A stretch of 64,000 bases of DNA from Neodontobutis hainanensis (taxonomy: Eukaryota; Chordata; Actinopteri; Gobiiformes; Odontobutidae). The stretch spans positions 1 to 64,000 of the forward strand of contig JALDNG010002868.1 in assembly GCA_024349245.1 (NCBI GenBank), read 5' to 3'. Position 1 is the first letter of the stretch. Each line of letters starts with the position of its first letter. This document shows positions 48,234 to 60,766 of the stretch, one piece after another. Under the pieces are notes generated by a model, which saw only the letters and a list, made by a program, of their open reading frames with translations, was not told the DNA's origin and ran no database searches. A program made the translations under genes and the position numbers.

Positions 48234-48958
48234 CTTTTCCAGTGTTTCCACTCGAGCGCACGGTCCCTCATGTAATCTTCCATCTCCTTCACCCAGTCCG
48301 GCTTGGGCCCAGGAAACAAGGGGACCGGCTCCTGGGGTCTGGGAGGTGTGGCAGGGGAGGGAGGTGCCCTGGAGGGAGCAGAGGAGACAAGAGGGTTAGT
48401 GCAGGGAGCACAGGAGGAGGCACCAGGGGCTCACGAGGAGCAGCTGGGGCCTTCCGAGCCTCAGAAGGAGAAACAGAAACATCCAGAGCAAAGGAGTCTG
48501 GGAGCAGAGAGAAGCTCAGCTGAGGGACCTGAGCAGGAGGAGGAGAGATAGCAAGAGAGCGAGCGCAGCGAGAGAAGGAGCCAGAGCTAAGCTACGGACC
48601 TTAGCAGGACGAGAGAGAGCAAGGGAGTGAGAGGGAGGAGAGGAGGAGCAGGAGGATGAGGAGGAAGGACTAAGGTATCTAGCACGAGACTTAAAGACGC
48701 CAGAGGAGCTAGAGGAGCTAGAGGAGCGAGTGGAGCGAGAGTTAGAGTCAGAAAAAGAGCAAGAGCTTGAAAAGAGTGTCTCCTGAGGAGAGACAGACAC
48801 AAAGGCAGAGTTCAAGGGGCCTGTGGAGGAGGCAGGTGCAGAGAGAACAGGGGGTGTGTGGGGTGTAGTGAGTGTGGGCAGCCTGTGCAGGAGGAGCACG
48901 TCGGGACACCCGGGCCTCGTCGTCCAGGAGAAGCGCTGGGCCATCAGTGAACAGAGAT
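48234..48958 (-). pseudogene. Ser/Pro-rich exon of unknown gene, copy 3
   Basis: Lacks the 2-nt insertion of copies 1 and 2, so SRSTRSSSSSSSSGVFKS reads through, but lost one base at about 48592 (gctacgg versus gcttacgg), breaking the frame at KVRK. The donor is atccgac on the plus strand (gtcgga) rather than gtcaga. Confidence 0.45.
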
Positions 48959-50044
48959 CTGTGGAGAGAAATACATCTGTTAAAATCCTCACATCATGTG
49001 ATGCCATTGTGTGATTCATCAAAATAAAGCAAAGCCATGAGGCTCTGAGGTCTTTTTTAAATCCATGTCTGAACATGGAACTGTTACTGATTCAAGTCCA
49101 CCATGTACTTTCTGTCTAGTGCCATTTTCTATCGTTTCATGGACACTAGCACAATGTACCAATACAGAGAGTACTTTTAAAGCAGCACTGTTTAATCTTA
49201 AACCATCTTTTACTCATAAAGCCTCAGAGTGATTTTGACCAATCTCAGATCAAACCAGGAGAATATGTCCACGTTCAAAGACATTATTATTCACTAAACT
49301 ACTAAAATTATAGCACTTTAATGTGCAGAAAGGTTACAGTGTTGTTATAAAGTTGTTAAGAGTTATTTATGAATAATCATTTGTCCTCATTACAATCTGG
49401 ATAGATTTACTTTATGAATAGATCTTATTTTTTCATAATAGCTACAAAACTAACACAAAAACATAACTGTACATTTTCATTAACAAATATGTTCAACAAA
49501 CTCTGCTTCTACATGTACCTGGTTTACACAGGATTCTCCTAAATTACTTTTTGAAACCTATTGTATTATATTTGGAAATGAATCAACATAAAACAAATTT
49601 ATTTTCTATAATTAGGTACTGGGTTAAATACAAAATGTATAATATAGAAATTAATCAAAATACGTTGCAGACAGCTCTCAATTTAAATGTTAGCCTCCTG
49701 TGCGTTTTGTTGCTTTCATTAATATGTCTGTGTAAATGGACTTTTACATTATTTCTGATAGGCTCTAAGAACAAACAAAGTCACAACAAAAATACACATA
49801 TTCTGAGTTAAAATTTACCGTGAAACATCATTTAAACATCGACAAAAGACCATTTTGCTCAAATATATTGGTTCATATAGTTGCTGTGCAGATTTAATGG
49901 GAAAGCCCATAGGAAATAACATGAACATGGAAATCTTAAAATCTCACGTTTTCTCTCAAAAAGGTCTCGTAGTCCTGGTCAGTGGGTGGTCAGTAGAAGT
50001 CTTAGTAGGAAATGTCCGCAGTTAAAGTCTCCTTTTTGAAGAAA

Positions 50045-50060
50045 TCCCACTTGCCCACTT
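50045..50060. other. deletion junction, promoter and first exon lost (copy 3)
   Basis: Relative to copy 2, about 380 bp corresponding to 36732-37112 is missing. The junction reads gaagaaatcccacttgccc with a few filler bases. This removes the CRE-like and E-box sequences and most of the first exon of the Ser/Pro gene. Confidence 0.85.
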
Positions 50061-50167
50061 TAAAGAAAACTCATTAATGGATGCTACAACAACAACAGGA
50101 AAACAATACATATTTAAAACGAATTTAATATAACATAAATAAATAATAATAATTACACACGGATAAT

Positions 50168-50416
50168 GTGCCATTACAAATGATGAAAACCTGTCCTGTT
50201 ATCAAGTTTGAAAAGGTGGCCTCTCCCCCATACGGGCCTGTCCCACATGTGGTAAACTGCTGGAGCATAACACATAGGGCTGTAAACACATGTGACAGAT
50301 GTAAGGTTATGTTCTGTTTTGTGTGCTTGAACATCGATCCAAACTGTACAAATTATTACGAGCCACGCTCCAGTGGTGTAGCTCTATATCAGACCTTGAT
50401 ACCAGTGTGGGCATGA
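50168..50416 (+). pseudogene. RBR/IBR-like Cys-rich exon, copy 3
   Basis: Same exon as copies 1 and 2, but one base is missing at about 50412 (gggcatgagc versus gggcaatgagc), ending the frame early. tctccatc reads tctatatc near 50384. Confidence 0.4.
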
Positions 50417-50868
50417 GCAGTGAACTCCAGATAGATTTAAACATGTGGGAAAGGTGGTGAATGTTTGATATCTGAGACAAAACATACATCATTATGTGTA
50501 AAATAAATCTGAGGAGTTGTCTCTTTAAAATATCAGTACATGTGGGTGATCTAATATTACATATTACATACTTCAATAATGCAACAAATAACTTTTCAAA
50601 CTACTTTTTAAAACTTGTCTTTATTTTGTTTTACAGACATCATAATTAACTGTAATCATTAAAAAAAGTGTAAGAAATGATGAGGAGGCTGCGTGTATAC
50701 ATTAAACTGATTGTACAATGTTCAAATGTGGAATATACATTTACATTTATATACATTTAGTCCTTTAGCAGACGTTTTCCTTTAGAAACCCTATTATTTA
50801 TGTTCATATATATTCATACTTGTGTAGATGTGTCACATTGAGCAGTTCTGGCCCTGTGAACAGATTTT

Positions 50869-51040
50869 ATGGAGGTGGCAGAGTGGTTAGCACTCAGGCC
50901 TAACAGCAAGAAGGTCCTGGGTTCAATTCCCATCCAGGACAGGGCCTTTCTGTGTGGAGTTTGCATGTTCTCCTGTGTCTGCGTAGGTTTCCTCCGGGTA
51001 CTCCGGTTTCCCCTACCACCAAAAACATGTACAATAAAGG
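50869..51040 (+). mobile_element. tRNA-like-headed SINE, array copy 4
   Basis: Same SINE, with the 3' end of the copy 1 type (ggactacagatgg) rather than the copy 2/3 type. Confidence 0.7.
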
Positions 51041-53029
51041 ACTACAGATGGAAATTAGCAGTTAAACTATAAACTGGTACAAGCATCTCTGCTCCGGCTT
51101 AATGAACATTGTACGTTGTCTTAAAGAAAATAAACTCATTTTAATGCTGCAGGTTGTGTTCATCTTGAATGCTGTGAACCCTGACCTTGCAGGAGCGACA
51201 GAACTGGTGACGATCACAGCCGGGAGAGAAGAAGAAGCCACAATGAGCAGCAGGATGACTGTATGGACAGTGAGCTGTGCAGGAGTCCTGGGGGAAAACT
51301 CTGTCCCGTTCTCAGTCCTGAAAACTAATTCAATACTGCCTCTTGGTTTATGTCAGGCCAAAACCAGTAGCTTAAAATTAAGAAGTGTTTATGTGGGGCA
51401 CTGAACTCTGAACTAAACTAATGTAAAACATTGAACTATGGAAGCACAACTGTCAAGTGCTACAGTGGTAATTTGAACAGCAAACAGCATTATAAAACAT
51501 CATACTATGTTCACACTAGACCAAATCCTGTGTGGCATGAAGAAATGGAAACAAGCAAGTCCCTCTTGAATGAAGTATAGTCCTTGTAGTGAGATGGAAT
51601 GCGCAGAATCTCAAAGCAGGTTGAGGCTGTGATGTAGTTTCCAGTTACTACCTCTACAGACAAACTTGTTGGCAAGACCTCCCAGCCTGTCCAGAATTTT
51701 ACTAGATTTTGCAGTTCAGTTGGCGTTGCTAAAGAATGAATTAAACAGATTTTAAAATGTTTTATTTCCATAAATATTATGGAATACAAATATTACTTAG
51801 TTTCACCTCCAGTGATGAACTCTTGGAGATAGCCCGATATGGAACTTTATGTCTGCTGACCAGTCGTCATCATCATCATCTTCATCTGCTTGTGGCCAGG
51901 TGATTCGCTGCAGAAGAATCTGCGTCAACAAAAGGCCACATGAAAAAACATCCAGCCGTCAATTGCAGTTATTTCTGCAACCACAATTAATTGGTAACAA
52001 TAAAATATACATGTATACACATTAAACTACCATAACTACCTACATGGGAAAGGGCTTAATTTCTGAGTTGCTCTAAAGAAGATCCCGACAGTGGATCGCA
52101 TTACTGCCACAGAATTAGCTACAAGTGTGTGGAGCAGTGAGACTGAGATGGTTGTATACCGAGAGAGTCGCATGTCATCGAAGGATTACGGTTTATATTC
52201 AACCAACAGCTGTACCAGATACTGCCCGTGACTTCATCAGTAGAACTGTTTTCAGGAACAGACACCTAATGCTTTTAGATCAGTGGTTACTGAACAACTT
52301 AGACCATCCCTTGTTTTCAGCTTATGAACAACAAAGAAACCAGTGGACATCTGAGAATCTAATCAGCAGGACGGATCGACTGCTCTACAATCAGTCTAGG
52401 ACAGAAGAAGAAGTTTGAATCAACTAATTTGAAGATACCAAATAACTGATTTACTCCTTGGGGATTAATAAAATTGAAGTGAATAAGAAACAAGTTGTCT
52501 GTAAACAAAGCTATCAAACTTAGATGCAAGGTCACAGTGGCCAGTGCGAAACCACCTGACAGCACTGGAGAAGGATATAGCATTATCATTCCAGTCCAAA
52601 CGCCTTTGCTTCAACTTTATCTTCAAGTAAGACCATAAGAAAGCAAAATTACCTCTGGACAGATGTTCTCTGCCCCTCTTTTGGAAAAAGGATAGCTGCT
52701 GTGTCTGGTCTTTGAGTAAGCAAAGTCCACAATGGTGTTTCTTTTAGTCCTCTGCGCAGTTGCTTAATCTGTCTTACGACTCGTCCAATCACCTAATAAC
52801 AATAATAAGGAATAAAAGACAAGCATAATAATTGTAGTGGAGAGTTGTAAAATGTATGTAGTTTCGTTTTCAATTTTTTTATTCTCACTTCACTCACCGC
52901 ATGAATTAAAAGTTTTTCAAAAACACTTTCGGTTACTTTTGTTCAGAGGAGGAAGGTCCCATGCATAGGCCAACTCCTGTATCTGCTGTTTTTCCTTTTC
53001 TGACAGGTTGGATTCTCCTTCCAACTTTT

Positions 53030-53062
<33 letters not shown>

Positions 53063-55306
53063 ATAAATACAGTTTATATAAAACTTTAAGCAAAATTCAC
53101 ATTTTACCAACTACAGTTATAAAGAAAATATAGAAAAATCTAACTAAGACATGTCTGTTAAGAGTCTCAGTCAACCAGGCCATCTAGAAGAAAAAAGGGT
53201 TAAAGCCAAAGCATCTGGACGTAGGTTTGAAGGTGAACCTTGTCCAGATGCTTTGGATTTAACACTTTTTCCATCTTCAAACTAAGAGATATGAGAGAAA
53301 CATACAAGCTTGGTTGTGTCACGAATGTCGAGGTCCGGACAATCCTCTACAGTGACAGTTGATGTTTCAGGACTGCCACCAAGTAGGACATGCACAAAAG
53401 CTGGACTAAGTCCTGAAAGACATGGCCCTCCATGGAGAAAGAAGTGACCCATCATTCTCCCTGCCACAAGGAACAGGTCACTTTAAACAAGAAAGTGCGA
53501 CGGTTCTCCATCAAAAGCCGAGTGACACTGCTATTTGCTGTGAAAAATTATGTTAGAAAGCAATTGGTTTTCTAAATTTGTACGGATGTTTCAATATTTG
53601 TGAACTGTAAATTCTTAAATCCTTGATGATTCATTTTTATTAAATGTTTCATAATAGCAATGCATTATAATTTAATTGTATAGCAAACAGCATGGGCATA
53701 TATGCATAAAATACATACCAAAATGAATGTGAAATCCAAACTTTAATTTTTCCATGCAAGTTGAGAAGAAAAAACGTGTAACCCCAAGTCCAATAGCAGT
53801 ATCCCTGTACAACAAAATTTTAATAGTAGGCTTAATTATTATTTGACAACTATAACTTTTATTTGGTTTTACCTTCAAGTCTGCAAATCAAGGGGCATGC
53901 ACATTCCACATTGGTTTGCTTATAAAAATATAAGGGTCATGTCCTGTTCTGCAGGACTTTTCCTGATGTCCATGCATAGAGTTAACGGACTCTTCATTGC
54001 ATGGATTTGGAGATAATACTCCGCACACTGAGATATGGCCTTACTTAAGTCACTAATAGATGACCAATCTAATAAGAAACAGTAAAAGCAAATATAAGGG
54101 GTTCAATACATAAATCTAATATGCATGATTAAGAAATTGAATGTCTCTATCTTAACAATGCTTTGATGGCTGTTCTATAATTAAAAAGACACTTTGAATA
54201 TCACATACCCATGGAAGTAGTCGCTGAAGTTATGGATGGTCCAGGAACCACTGCTTGTTCCTTTTCACTGGGATAAACTGCAAGTGTCACTTGACTAAAA
54301 TAAAAAAATATAAAAAATAATTATACACATATGTAACAAATGCAAGAATGACAACAGGCTCGGTTTATTTAATGTCAAAACACTGTGAAGAGACAATAGA
54401 AACAACACTGATAAAATTATTCTTTCGTATAAAAGGGTCATTCAGTCTAGAAATTGAATCCAACCAATAAAACCTCTTTAAAAATTAGAAAATAAAAAGA
54501 TACCTTTCACCACATGTAGATGCGTGCTGCTCTATCCGATCAGATTTAAACATTTTCAGAAAAACAGGACAGGACTGAGCTGTTGGAAAATAGAAAGATG
54601 TTTTAGTAAAACATAATTATGTGAAAGGACATAAATATGAACTAGGTTCCTAAGTTTTAAATTATGGTGTAGTAAGAAGTGTAGGTTGTCGTAAGGACAG
54701 ACAAATCATACATTGTTCCTCAACCAGATGAGCTGTGTCTTCCTTAGGCCCGTCACTGTCGACTTCAATGATCAAACAGGAGTAAATATAATACTTTAGA
54801 AGCTGCAGAGGTACAGCAACACCACACTTGTGACATGTGGCTTTTGCCATACCGCTGAAGGCTCCATCAGTTAGTTGTAGTGGACTTCTATCAAGATCTT
54901 CTTGGACAGGGACTATGAACAGTTTTTACCCTTGAGCAACAGACTTCAAGAGTCTGCCTGTATAACCAGCATCGTCAGGTGACACAAGGGACAGTTTACC
55001 GCTTCCCCATCCACCTGTCAAAATTAAAAATTATTTAAAAATTGCAGCCAAACATAGATTGCATAGTATAGTTTTTATAGACATTACTGCAATTATATTA
55101 AATAAACTAACCTTTGCTTCTTGTTAAAAAAAAAATCTCTGCTTACCAGCTGCTTTATAAAGTAGCCATCCACCTGTTACTGTTTGCAGTTTTGGAAATA
55201 GAACTTTGAGGGCGTCACATAACTGTAGGTGAAAAAGTACAAAAAATTGACATTTCATCTCAAAACAAACTTATTTAATATGCATTGCACACACAATTAA
55301 TATAAC

Positions 55307-55310
<4 letters not shown>

Positions 55311-55354
<44 letters not shown>
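55311..55354. repeat. (AT)n microsatellite at HECT exon 5, copy 4
   Basis: The shortest of the three TA runs at this site. Confidence 0.9.
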
Positions 55355-55355
<1 letters not shown>

Positions 55356-56251
55356 CAGTCCTTGGACCCAACCCAGCCTGCATATGGGTCACTGTCTGGG
55401 TCACTTTCTCAAGCTCACTTGGAGTTTTTTCACACTGCTTTGGTAGCAAATAGAAAGACACCTCGAGTGCCTTGATTTTTTTGGCTGGGATAACATTTGT
55501 TGCTGGAAAGCGATTCTTTCCCCGGCCTTTAGTAAAAATGCCTGGAAATGTTCTATGGTGAAAAGCTTTTGATTAAAAATTTAAATACAAGTTTAAGGTT
55601 TTTTTCATTAGGTAGGCAAATTTCGACTGGAGTGTTGCAGTACAGGTGGTTGGGGAAAAACATGCAGTCAGCTTGTTAGGAGATTCCTGAGACCAGTTTA
55701 TACTGGTTTTAAGCCAGGTCCGTGTGTAAACATATTTAAAATGTTTTTAGAAGAAATTAGCATCTGTGGTGAGGGATAGAATTCTGAACAGACAATGAAA
55801 AACTATTTACAACATAGCCGTAAGAACTTACATTAAAACCTATAAATTAAGAATTTTACTAACTTGAATTTGCTAACTGTATACTAATTTGCTCATTAAA
55901 TAAACATACAATGTGAGGTACATTCATTAATGTATTCAAACCAGGCTCTGACATTACCTACAAGTAGCAGAGTGGTTGTCATTTGCCAAAACCATCTTAA
56001 TTTGTAATAGTTTGTGGATAAGGCCAATTTCTCCAATGAAAATGTATTATGACCATGCCTCCAGTAGCCCCCATTCTGTACTTTAGGACATTCTGTTTAC
56101 AAACTTTTAAATGGTCTATATCAAATTGGTTTAACATATGACACTTTAATGCCTGCAGTTTGATCTGTGAAAAGAAAGCAGTACTACACTAACAGAAAAA
56201 GCTGAAAGTTTATGCTAGTAAACTAGCTTTGGTTTTTGGCCTCTTCTCCGG

Positions 56252-59200
56252 TGTGACGGATCAACTGGCGGCCGGTTATCTGGCGACGTGCAGATGTTTT
56301 TTGTGGGCGTTCTTCTCTAGGACCCCACTTTTACAAACCAGGAAATATAGGTATTATTTCGTCTTAAATTACATCGATGTGATTCTTTTACAGCGGACAT
56401 GTCCATAATTGATGTATCTTTTGGTGTCGATTAGAAAGAACGAACGTGACGGCTTTGATTCAAGAGCGGTTTGTGGATTATAACTCGATGTAAACAGGAC
56501 AGCGCTGTCACCAGTTGATCCAGACGATCTCCGCTTAACTTGCGTAAAATGAGAAACAGCCTTTAAATCAAGAAATACTACAGACGGAATACTGGCGTGG
56601 ACATGGTGCTTGTGCTGTGCAACTTCTTTTAAAACTTGTAACTGAGTTACCTGCAATCATCGCAATATAATCTGGTTCAGTACAATGAGAATAAAGTTGA
56701 GGCTACTCTTACTGTTATAATGTGAGCTCTTGTCTCTGGTCAGCGCTGGAGTCATACTGGCAACTAAAGCTGTCTTTAAAAAGTTGTTTATCCCATGTCT
56801 TTATGACTGACTATGCTTTATGTTGTATGTTTGTCTTTGTCTCATGAACTGGTGAGCTGAAGAAAAATTTCCACTTTGGTAAACAAGAAAGTAAAGTTCT
56901 AATCTATTTTGTTCATTAGACACACTATAATTAAACACAAACTAATATAAATAAATGCACTTAGTGAATAAATATACAGCATATAATTGTAGCTTCTGTC
57001 TCCCTCTGAAATAATAAAACATAGGTTTCTTCTTTACAGGTTTGAAACCTTTGAATGTTTGCTTCTGTTATGTTTCTCCTTTTGACCTTTGACATTAGAG
57101 CCTTTGTATTGTTCACTTGTGAGGTCTGTGTTGGATTAAAGAACTTCCACAGGTCTTAGACATCATGAGTTTACATTTGTTCTTTACCATCAAACTTAAG
57201 AAAAATGCATTTATCCATTAGTTTATTTCAAAAGGAAACTCCACGACATTAAACTGGTTCTGACTCTTCACAGAACATTTATCTTTAATAGAGACTCTTC
57301 AAAGGCTGAAGACAGAAATGACCATAAAACCAATATTTATGAAAATATCAATATGAAGCATATAAAAACATTTCAAAAGGTTTATTGAAGAGAAATGACA
57401 ACAGAAAACCTCTGTGGTACATGCATTTATTTGGTTTAACAGTGCAGACAGAACATTGTCAGGACAGTAGATATTTAAAAGCCAGAAAAAGTCCTGCTGT
57501 AGCAGCAAGTGACTCACACTTTAAACCACTTTTGGTCTTGTAGAAGAGAGCAGTCATTTGACAGATATGATACTTTGCCGAGACAAAACACAGTGACAAA
57601 CTAAAGAAAGACGGTTTCTATTTACGTAGAAAATGCGCTCAGAATGACGCTTGTTTTAAACATGTTTACTCCGCAAACCATTAAAAAGCCTAACGAGCAA
57701 GAACATGTAAACATTTCTACTTGAAATGCTCTGTTTTTACTGTTAACCATCACCAAGCTCACACCAAAGTCTAAAACAAGTTGTTGAAATGTCACAGGTT
57801 AACTTGGGACTTAGCCACAAGACAACCTGACTCAGTGCTCTGCTCTGTCCAACGACCGAGCAGCCAGATTGATAAACCTTTACCTTTGTGCCAAAAAGTA
57901 GATTGTTCGATTACAAATCAGATTAACAGCAAACTTTAGCGATACGCAGTTTCTCATAATCAACCATGTTACAGACTACAGTTGTTTTGAACAGGCGACA
58001 CAGCCACCTTTCCCAGTTCACCTGAGCCAGTTGAATTCACACAAAAATATTAAACTACACAGTTGTCTAAAGCCTTGTTTGCTGTGAGTATTTTTTCTTT
58101 TCTTTTTACTAAACATAGTTTTGTCACTGTTGTTCATAAACACACATAAAGAAGTGAGAAATGAAGGAGAAGCCAATTTCATTCAGTTTTGTATAATTTA
58201 ATCTTTCCCTGTGATCCAAAACCCTCTCTGTTTGCCCCAGGAGTGAAGGGGGTGAGTGGAAGCACAATGTAAGTGCTTTGGGGGTCCGAGAAGGGTGCAA
58301 AAAAGCACAATATAAATGCACACCATTTACCTCATTTTCCTTTTCAGATGTACTTAATATTTCATACATTTAGAAATGTATTTTAGATAATACATTTTTA
58401 TGCATTGTCTATTGTTTTGCAAATAAATGCTAAGAGCGCTTTACTGATGTGTCACATGACTTTAACCCAGCTTTTATTCTAAACATTCTACAGAACAGTT
58501 TTTATGAGTCATGGCTTAAGACTTAATAGTGTTTAATTGTGCTTTTTTGACAGCAGCTAAAAGAAGATCATTGTTAAATAACATGTAGATTTAAAAATTA
58601 CATTGGGTTTGACATTTTACTTTTTATTTTACTTCAGACAAGAAATCACCAAAATATGTAAAAATAAATAAAGTACAAAAACACATGAACAAATCTGAAA
58701 TTATGAATGAATGCTATTAAGATACAGTATTGGTTTACATGTTGCAATTGTGTCTACATTTGATTTATGCCCTGTGTGAATGTTAAGCACTGTCATATTT
58801 GTCAAAGGTAGTTCAGAGAGAGAGGTTCTTGTGACTGGAAGGTAGTTGAAGGAAACCTTAGACTGTTCATATATCTGGAAAGGTTTAATTCATTATAATA
58901 TCACAGTGTGTTCTTCAATGTGTTGTTCAAATGCAGCACCATGATACTTTTACAAACAGTTTGTGGGAGATGCAAGTAACGCTGAAGGTCTCTAGAAAGT
59001 TCAGCTTTACTCTCCAAGTAGAGAGTAGACTGGACATGATCTGAAATGAAGTTAAACATACCTTTATTAGGTTTAGGATAATACAACAGTCGTTGAGTCA
59101 CAGTGAAACTGTTGACTGAATAAAAGACTTGTTAGTTACAGGATATATTGTACATTAAATTTAATTACACAGTCTAGTCTAAACTACTCACAAAAGTATT

Positions 59201-59743
59201 GTTTTTCATCACCCTGTAACGTTCAGCTATTTCAGTTCAGAGGAAAACAAACGTAATGTTGTAACTGTTAAGGCTGTGGCTAAGCTATTCTGCGACAAAC
59301 AGCAAAACTAAAGACGAAATCGCGTGTTTAATGGCAATTATTACTTACATACATTACACCACATGCAACCGTTCAGATAAGGTAATTTTAGTAAAACTTC
59401 ACAATTGCAAAGTTAAGTCAAAAGCAGCTGTCGATGCATCACAAGTTAACCTGAAAGTTCACCTGAGAGTTCACCTAACGCTATCTGCTACAGACGACTC
59501 TGTCTAATCTCAAACTTACTTTACTGGAGTCTACGCTTTCCACGAATACTTTACCTTTGATCAGTTATATTGTCGGTAAAATCCACGCCCTGGGACATTA
59601 TTTTCACCATTATCACGAACATTACTCATGGGACTTAGCGAGTATGTTTTTGAACAGGCATCTCTAGCCACCTACACTGTGTTTTGTTGTTGTTGCAGCT
59701 GCACAGTGCCGCCAGATAACCTGACTCCAGTTGATCCGTCACA
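56252..59743. mobile_element. 3,492-bp DNA transposon, TGTGACGG ends, CCGG duplication
   Basis: The ends are inverted repeats over about 34 bp: TGTGACGGATCAACTGG on the left and its complement on the right, then a short mismatch and gttatctggcg/cgccagataac. CCGG flanks both sides (56248-56251 and 59744-59747) and is single in copies 2 and 3 (about 30010, 43328). TGT(N)R...Y(N)ACA ends with a CCGG duplication fit, as I recall, Ginger1-type integrase transposons. No integrase or transposase frame longer than about 95 codons exists, so it is non-autonomous. Inside lies an L2/CR1-like SINE/LINE tail at about 58195-58325 (agtgctttgggggtcc, aatataaatgc). The rest of the interior shows no recognised gene. 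Confidence 0.85.
58195..58325 (+). mobile_element. SINE/LINE tail inside the transposon
   Basis: The segment ggtgagtggaagcacaatgt...agcacaatataaatgc resembles the 3' tails of L2/CR1-like retroposons in fish. It is a nested fragment without a tRNA-like head that I can see. Confidence 0.45.
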
Positions 59744-60766
59744 CCGGCTGTATTGAGGGGACCAGCACATTAGCCCAAACCGCACGATCCTATCCCAGTG
59801 GAAATGCGCTAAAAAAATTAAACACACCGCAGGCATATGCCATATTAGTTCTTACCTTGTCATTTCCATTTGAAGCGATGGTCCAGTAGAATGGTCCCTC
59901 CTATCCAGCGATAAAACATTTAGTATGGTCAGACTTCAAAATAATGCGTAAAGCACAAGTGTGTACTACACCTTGCCTTAGCTTCAACGCCGCTGTACTT
60001 GGCTGTCTTTCAGTCAATAAATCCAGCAAACGCCTGGCTGACTGGACAATTTCAACTTGGTTATTCTGAAATAACACAAATGTTTATCGCTACTATATGT
60101 GACAGACCTTCAGTAGAAATACAACAGAACAGGAGTAAAACAGTATCTAACTTAGCACCCTTGGCGCATCAGTTGCAGGTCCCGCCATGTTTGTTGTAGG
60201 TTATTACCATGGTCATCCTCCATAGCTGCTATTGTCCCCTAGTGATTACTTAACTACTAGTCTATTTAGTGTGCTTGAGCTTTATAACATTTATTAGAAG
60301 TAACATGTGTTTTTAAAAACGTCAGATATTGCATGCTAGCCTATATAAACTTTGATATCGAAAGATGAACTTACTGCAGTGTTGCTGCTGGCCGCCATTG
60401 TTCAACTGGCTTGCGCTGTATTGCTGTGTTTACCAACGTGACCAGGTCATCGCTGCGTGATTGGCTGAGGATAGATCGACTCACACAATATCGATTGCAA
60501 TTCCTCGGTACTCGGATGTTCCATGAACTTCTTTTACTGCGTATTTTACACTGTGAATTTCGACGGTTGAAGTTGAGTGGTCGAAAACATATCTATTTAA
60601 TATTTATACGGCGATTTTTTTATTTTGGATTTTGAAACTTTGGATAATATCTATTGAAATTTCTAACTTTGAAATTCAGTCACTAAAATTCAAAGACAAA
60701 AATATTCAAACATATGTTTTCAGTGATAAAAAAAATCAGAGTTAGAAATTCACAGGTATTTAAAAT

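Larger units (their letters stand above)
51511..60188 (-). pseudogene. HECT-type E3 ubiquitin ligase-like gene, copy 4, transposon-split
   Basis: Exons follow copy 3 at +12930 up to about 56247, then +16416 upstream because of a 3.5-kb insertion. The ATG is at 60186-60188 and the catalytic Cys codon at 51616-51618. The shared TAA is at 53483-53485, with an extra -1 in the same exon (tcaaaagcc). It shares the exon 13, 14 and 15 lesions of copy 3, showing that copies 3 and 4 are the closest relatives, plus -2 in exon 10. The insertion separates the first three exons from the rest. Confidence 0.8.

Noticed and set aside
48516..49076. 186-codon minus-strand ORF as an independent gene
   Set aside because: It is the copy 3 Ser/Pro exon read through from intron sequence into a second frame after a frameshift.
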